In this document: positions 60,975-64,000 of the stretch, piece by piece
How positions within the stretch are numbered: the first letter of the stretch is position 1
Layout of the letters: each line of letters begins with the position of its first letter
Assembly (NCBI GenBank): GCA_016887485.1
Contig: CP069394.1
Location: 2,046,001-2,110,000, forward strand
DNA from: Chloroflexota bacterium
GTDB lineage: Bacteria; Chloroflexota; Anaerolineae; Anaerolineales; Anaerolineaceae
DNA length: 64,000 nucleotides
Direction: 5' to 3'
Program-made: the position numbers and the translations under genes
Notes under the pieces: model-generated
Databases searched by the model: none
Told to the model about the DNA's origin: nothing
What the model saw: only the letters and a program-made list of their open reading frames with translations

Positions 60975-61274
60975 CTATTCCCAGGATTTGTCTGATTTAG
61001 CGTACCGAACAATCTGATAAATACCAATGTCCTGACCAACTAACTCCCTAACAACATCTGGGACACATTGAATTGGCATCTCAATCTCGTAACCATGCGG
61101 CAGCTGCCGCAAGTGATTCTTTTTTTCAGGTCCAAGGTATTCTTGGATGATCTTTAATGCTTGTTCATTAATTTCCCCAACCTCAAAATAAATGAAGTAC
61201 ATATCGCTTGAATAATCTTTGGGCGTGCCAATCTCCAAGGTCTCATAAGGGGGGTCAGCATCGGTTAACTTCAT
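60975..61274 (-). CDS. protein of unknown function (99 aa)
   Basis: A small acidic soluble protein with strands (YFIYFEVGEINEQALKII, GYEIEMPIQCVPDVVRELV, GIYQIVRYAKS) suggesting an alpha/beta fold. No family is recognised. It lies 153 bases upstream of the DUF3955 gene on the same strand. Coding potential rests on length and composition only. Confidence 0.5.
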   Translation of the reverse strand: MKLTDADPPYETLEIGTPKDYSSDMYFIYFEVGEINEQALKIIQEYLGPEKKNHLRQLPHGYEIEMPIQCVPDVVRELVGQDIGIYQIVRYAKSDKSWE

Positions 61275-61518
61275 ATTCTTCAGCCTCTCAACCAGGTGTA
61301 GATTTTTCCAGGATGTTCACTAGATCCTGCAGGTTTTCATTTTACCCCAAAGAGCCTCATCGCTTTTTCAGAAAACACAATAATTAAACTTTACTGTCTG
61401 TTCTCTTATCAAGATAGCCCATCAAACCAATCTGGTTTATGGAACTTTTTCATCCCGGCTTGCGTTAATAACATATGCTCTAAAATAACATTTATCGTAT
61501 CTATGGAGGAACGACAAA

Positions 61519-62238
61519 ATGCAAAAGAAACAAACCCTTATTCTAGTTGGATTGGTAATAGTTAGCCTGTTAGCTGCCTGCACTCCTGCACAAGCCCCCG
61601 CTTCAAGTACCAAGCCCAGCCGCTCAATGAACGTCAACGGCACAGGTGAAGTCTCCCTTGTCCCGGATATCGCCAGCATCAATATCGGCGTCCATACGGA
61701 AGCGGATGAGGTATCCGATGCCCTGAGTCAGAATACAGATCAGGCCAATGCGATTGCAGATGTATTGCAAACCCTCGGGGTGGAAGAAAAAGACGTCCGG
61801 ACTTCAAACTTCAACGTCTATCCCTCAAACCGCTATGATCCCATGACCGGTCAGGTCACCGGCACCTACTTCGTTGTGGATAACACCGTGACGGTGATCG
61901 TGCGGGATCTGTCCACCCTCGGCGATGTACTCTCGGCAGTTGTCAATGCCGGTGCCAACAACATCAACGGCATCACTTTTGATGTCGAGGATCGTGACGC
62001 TGCTGTGGCCCAGGCCCGTGAGCTGGCCATCCAAAACGCCAAGGAAAAAGCTCAGGAAATCGCTGATGCAGCCGGCGTTGAACTCGGTGAACTGCTGAGC
62101 ATCAATGTCTATGGCGGCAACAACTACGTGACCTATTATGATGCCAAGGGCGGTGCCTATGCAGAAAGCTCCGTCCCCGTCTCGGCCGGCACGCTGACCA
62201 TCACGATGGAATGCAGCCTGGCTTACGAATTAAAGTAA
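61519..62238 (+). CDS. SIMPL-domain (DUF541/YggE-like) lipoprotein, copy 1
   Basis: The 239-residue protein has a lipobox LLAAC (Cys near residue 21) and a SIMPL domain: NVNGTGEVSLVPDIASINIG, VEEKDVRTSNFNVYPSNRYD, NTVTVIVRDLSTLGDVLSAV, AGVELGELLSI. YggE-type proteins are linked to oxidative stress, but their biochemistry is unknown. GGAGGA precedes the ATG. A paralogue follows. Confidence 0.88.
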   Translation: MQKKQTLILVGLVIVSLLAACTPAQAPASSTKPSRSMNVNGTGEVSLVPDIASINIGVHTEADEVSDALSQNTDQANAIADVLQTLGVEEKDVRTSNFNVYPSNRYDPMTGQVTGTYFVVDNTVTVIVRDLSTLGDVLSAVVNAGANNINGITFDVEDRDAAVAQARELAIQNAKEKAQEIADAAGVELGELLSINVYGGNNYVTYYDAKGGAYAESSVPVSAGTLTITMECSLAYELK

Positions 62239-62254
62239 GAGTAATAAACATAAT

Positions 62255-62280
62255 TCCGGGAAGGTTTCCGCCTTCCCGGA
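62255..62280 (+). other. hairpin between the two SIMPL genes
   Basis: TCCGGGAAGG and CCTTCCCGGA form a ten-base perfect stem around TTTCCG. No T-run follows, so it is more likely an mRNA processing or stability element than a terminator. Confidence 0.55.
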
Positions 62281-62316
62281 TAACCACTAACCGGAAACTG
62301 TTAGGAGAAGTACAAA

Positions 62317-63048
62317 ATGAAGAAAACATTTATCGCGATCTTTACCGTTTTGGCCCTTGCTATTTTGATGACCGGCTGCTCTGGTCTGCAAAACACCACT
62401 ATCACCAATGAAGAGATCCGCACGCTCAATGCCAGCGGCACCGGGACGGTCTACATCGTACCTGACATTGCCCGTGTGACCATCGGCGTGAATACTCAGA
62501 ACGAAGATGCGGCGACTGCACTCAGCGAAAATACACGAGATGTCAATGCAGTTATGCAGACCCTGACAAACCTCGGGGTTGCTGAAAATGATATTCAAAC
62601 CAGCAATTTCTATGTCTATCAGCAGACGAACTATAACTATGCAAACATGGAAATGGACCCTGAAAGCGAACCCCAGACTATCTTTGTGGTTCAGAATACC
62701 GTATTCGTTGTGGTACGCGATATCAATTCACTGGGCGAGATCCTCGCTGCCGTTGTTGACCAGGGTGCTAACACAATCAACGGTGTCAGCTTTGATATTG
62801 AAGACTCCACCGCAGCATATGCTGAAGCCCAGCAGAAAGCAATTGATGACGCTGCCAGCCAGGCACAGGAAATTGCCGATGCCGCTGGCGTGGAATTAGG
62901 CGAAATTACATATATCAATGTCAGTGATGGCTACACCGCCCCCACCGATTCAGTGATGGCCGCATATGGAGGTGGCGGAAGCGTTCCAGTTTCCAGCGGC
63001 ACCCTGACAATTCAAGTCACGGCAAGCATCACCTACACATTCAAGTAG
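62317..63048 (+). CDS. SIMPL-domain lipoprotein, copy 2
   Basis: The 243-residue paralogue has a lipobox MTGC (Cys near residue 21), NASGTGTVYIVPDIARVTIG and AENDIQTSNFYVYQQ, matching copy 1 throughout. It lacks the Pro-rich stretch of copy 1. The pair shares a transcript across the hairpin; divergence suggests an old duplication. Function is unknown. Confidence 0.88.
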   Translation: MKKTFIAIFTVLALAILMTGCSGLQNTTITNEEIRTLNASGTGTVYIVPDIARVTIGVNTQNEDAATALSENTRDVNAVMQTLTNLGVAENDIQTSNFYVYQQTNYNYANMEMDPESEPQTIFVVQNTVFVVVRDINSLGEILAAVVDQGANTINGVSFDIEDSTAAYAEAQQKAIDDAASQAQEIADAAGVELGEITYINVSDGYTAPTDSVMAAYGGGGSVPVSSGTLTIQVTASITYTFK

Positions 63049-63096
63049 AAGGATTAATTTGACTTTTATAGCCTGATTAATCATACCTATCTCCCA

Positions 63097-63137
63097 AACC
63101 CTGCTGGTCTCTTAAAGGCCAGCAGGGTTATTTTATT
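63097..63137 (+). terminator. intrinsic terminator after the SIMPL pair
   Basis: AACCCTGCTGG (63097-63107) and CCAGCAGGGTT (63119-63129) form an 11-base stem followed by ATTTTATT. Confidence 0.8.
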
Positions 63138-63261
63138 AACATAATTAATCAACAATTTCTAATCGAAATATGACAAATATACGGTATACTGAATTAGTAA
63201 TTTATTTATTTAATTTGCCTCTGGGAAAGCCATTATTTTTTTACGATCAGGAGTAAGCCAG

Positions 63262-64000
63262 ATGCAAATTGTTACTGATAGTGGTTTTGACCTTTCACTA
63301 AAGCAAAAACAAGGGGTAAACCTACATACCTTGCCACTGAAACTCACCTTGGATGGTGTGAGCTATAGAAGCGGTGTTGATATTCAATCGGAAGATTTCT
63401 ACCGGTTGCTTGAAGATACTGACGGCATGCCTATAACCTCCACGCCTTCACCAGGAGAATTTCAGGAGATCTATGAAGAGGTTGCCAAAGACGACCCTGA
63501 GATCCTGTCAATTCACATATCATCCGGGCTAAGCGGCACATTCAATTCAGCTGTAACGGCAGCTAAGGAGGTTGGTGACGCGCATATCACCCATGTGGAT
63601 ACGCGCTCACTGTCCATTGAAATGGGCTGGCAGGTGGAAGCAGCTATCCGCGCTGTTAAAGCCAATTGGCCAATCAAGAAGATCACAGATTTATTGGATA
63701 GCATCCGCGATAAATCCGAAGTGATCTTCACCTTGCCGGATCTTGCCTATCTCATCCACGGTGGCCGGATCAGCCATCTCAAAGGGCTACTGGCCTCTTT
63801 GTTGGGAATCAAACCTCTCATCGGCGTGGACAAAAACGATGGCAAATACTATGACCGTGGCAAGAGCAGGACCTTCAAACGCGCAGTTGAAGCCATCCCA
63901 ACCTATATCGCCAATAAATTTGGTGAGGGAGCTACCCTGCGGTTACAAATCGGACACGCTGGAAACCCGGAAGGTGCCAAGATGCTGCGGGATGCACTCG
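63262..64000 (+). CDS. DegV-family lipid-binding protein (3' end cut by window edge)
   Basis: At least 246 residues are present. It opens MQIVTDSGFDLSLKQ, has TSTPSPGEFQEIYEEV, SIHISSGLSGTFNSA and VIFTLPDLAYLIHGGRIS, all DegV hallmarks. DegV proteins bind fatty acids and some serve as FakB subunits delivering them to the kinase FakA. The ATG follows CAGGAG; the C-terminus lies beyond base 64000. Confidence 0.92.
   Translation, partial: MQIVTDSGFDLSLKQKQGVNLHTLPLKLTLDGVSYRSGVDIQSEDFYRLLEDTDGMPITSTPSPGEFQEIYEEVAKDDPEILSIHISSGLSGTFNSAVTAAKEVGDAHITHVDTRSLSIEMGWQVEAAIRAVKANWPIKKITDLLDSIRDKSEVIFTLPDLAYLIHGGRISHLKGLLASLLGIKPLIGVDKNDGKYYDRGKSRTFKRAVEAIPTYIANKFGEGATLRLQIGHAGNPEGAKMLRDAL

Overview
This 64 kb window is a gene-dense bacterial chromosome segment of roughly 50-55% GC. 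It has no rRNA, CRISPR array or recognisable transposase, and one tRNA. The gene content fits Chloroflexota, probably class Anaerolineae; this is an inference, because no phylogenetic marker could be compared. Supporting features are a DUF3417-type alpha-glucan phosphorylase, many lipoproteins with Thr/Pro-rich linkers, a large MalT-like LuxR regulator, a beta-propeller hybrid sensor kinase, bacterial translin and Cas4-like genes, a Ccm-type haem export cluster, and many short palindromic intergenic repeats.

Layout. 1-8.5 kb: a truncated HerA-like ATPase, an AT-rich block (alpha/beta hydrolase, small conserved protein, MalT-type regulator), then glycogen phosphorylase with a UPF0316 membrane protein. 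8.8-11.5 kb: HAD hydrolase, a DUF2779 dual-nuclease protein and a DinB protein, followed by repeats that enclose a remnant of a second DinB gene. 11.7-16 kb: MgtC, DUF3788, DinB, a lipoprotein, a transglutaminase-like protein lacking its cysteine, and a GNAT. 16-20.5 kb: a NarL-type response regulator and a hybrid sensor kinase broken at a run of ten G. 20.6-28.4 kb: WD40 protein, methyltransferase, lipoprotein, SWIM protein, a two-gene glutamine-dependent NAD synthetase, RNase HII and a glycosyltransferase. 28.5-31.7 kb: tRNA-Pro, an esterase lipoprotein, then ssb, DUF3467, translin and a split membrane-anchored Cas4-like nuclease. 31.7-32.7 kb: three tandem copies of a 320-bp unit. 32.7-41.4 kb: LysM/M23 peptidase, GH16 glucanase, DinB, CYTH, a helicase-associated protein, a fasciclin lipoprotein, M42 peptidase, thioesterase and an IscR-like Rrf2 regulator. 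41.6-46.3 kb: zinc-ribbon membrane protein, ccmABC with a 36-residue CcmD-like ORF, and dnaK. 46.3-50 kb: an AT-rich OLD-family nuclease set between repeat clusters, then holB. 50-54.6 kb: envelope lipoprotein, LysM protein, molybdopterin oxidoreductase, UPF0173 hydrolase and a Cys/Met-metabolism PLP enzyme. 55.2-58.3 kb: a degenerate RecA-like ATPase, a small helical protein and a divergent B-family DNA polymerase. 59-64 kb: glutamate dehydrogenase, DUF3955, two SIMPL lipoproteins and a truncated DegV gene.

The two groups most likely to be little-described systems are ssb/DUF3467/translin/split-Cas4 (29.6-31.7 kb) and RecA-like/small protein/PolB (55.2-58.3 kb). Both are compact, overlapping same-strand operons with nucleic-acid-processing parts. 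Other points of interest are the homopolymer-broken sensor kinase, a 27-bp palindrome over the promoter of the Rrf2 regulator, and a foreign-looking OLD nuclease gene. Intergenic space is largely filled by at least four families of short palindromic repeats.
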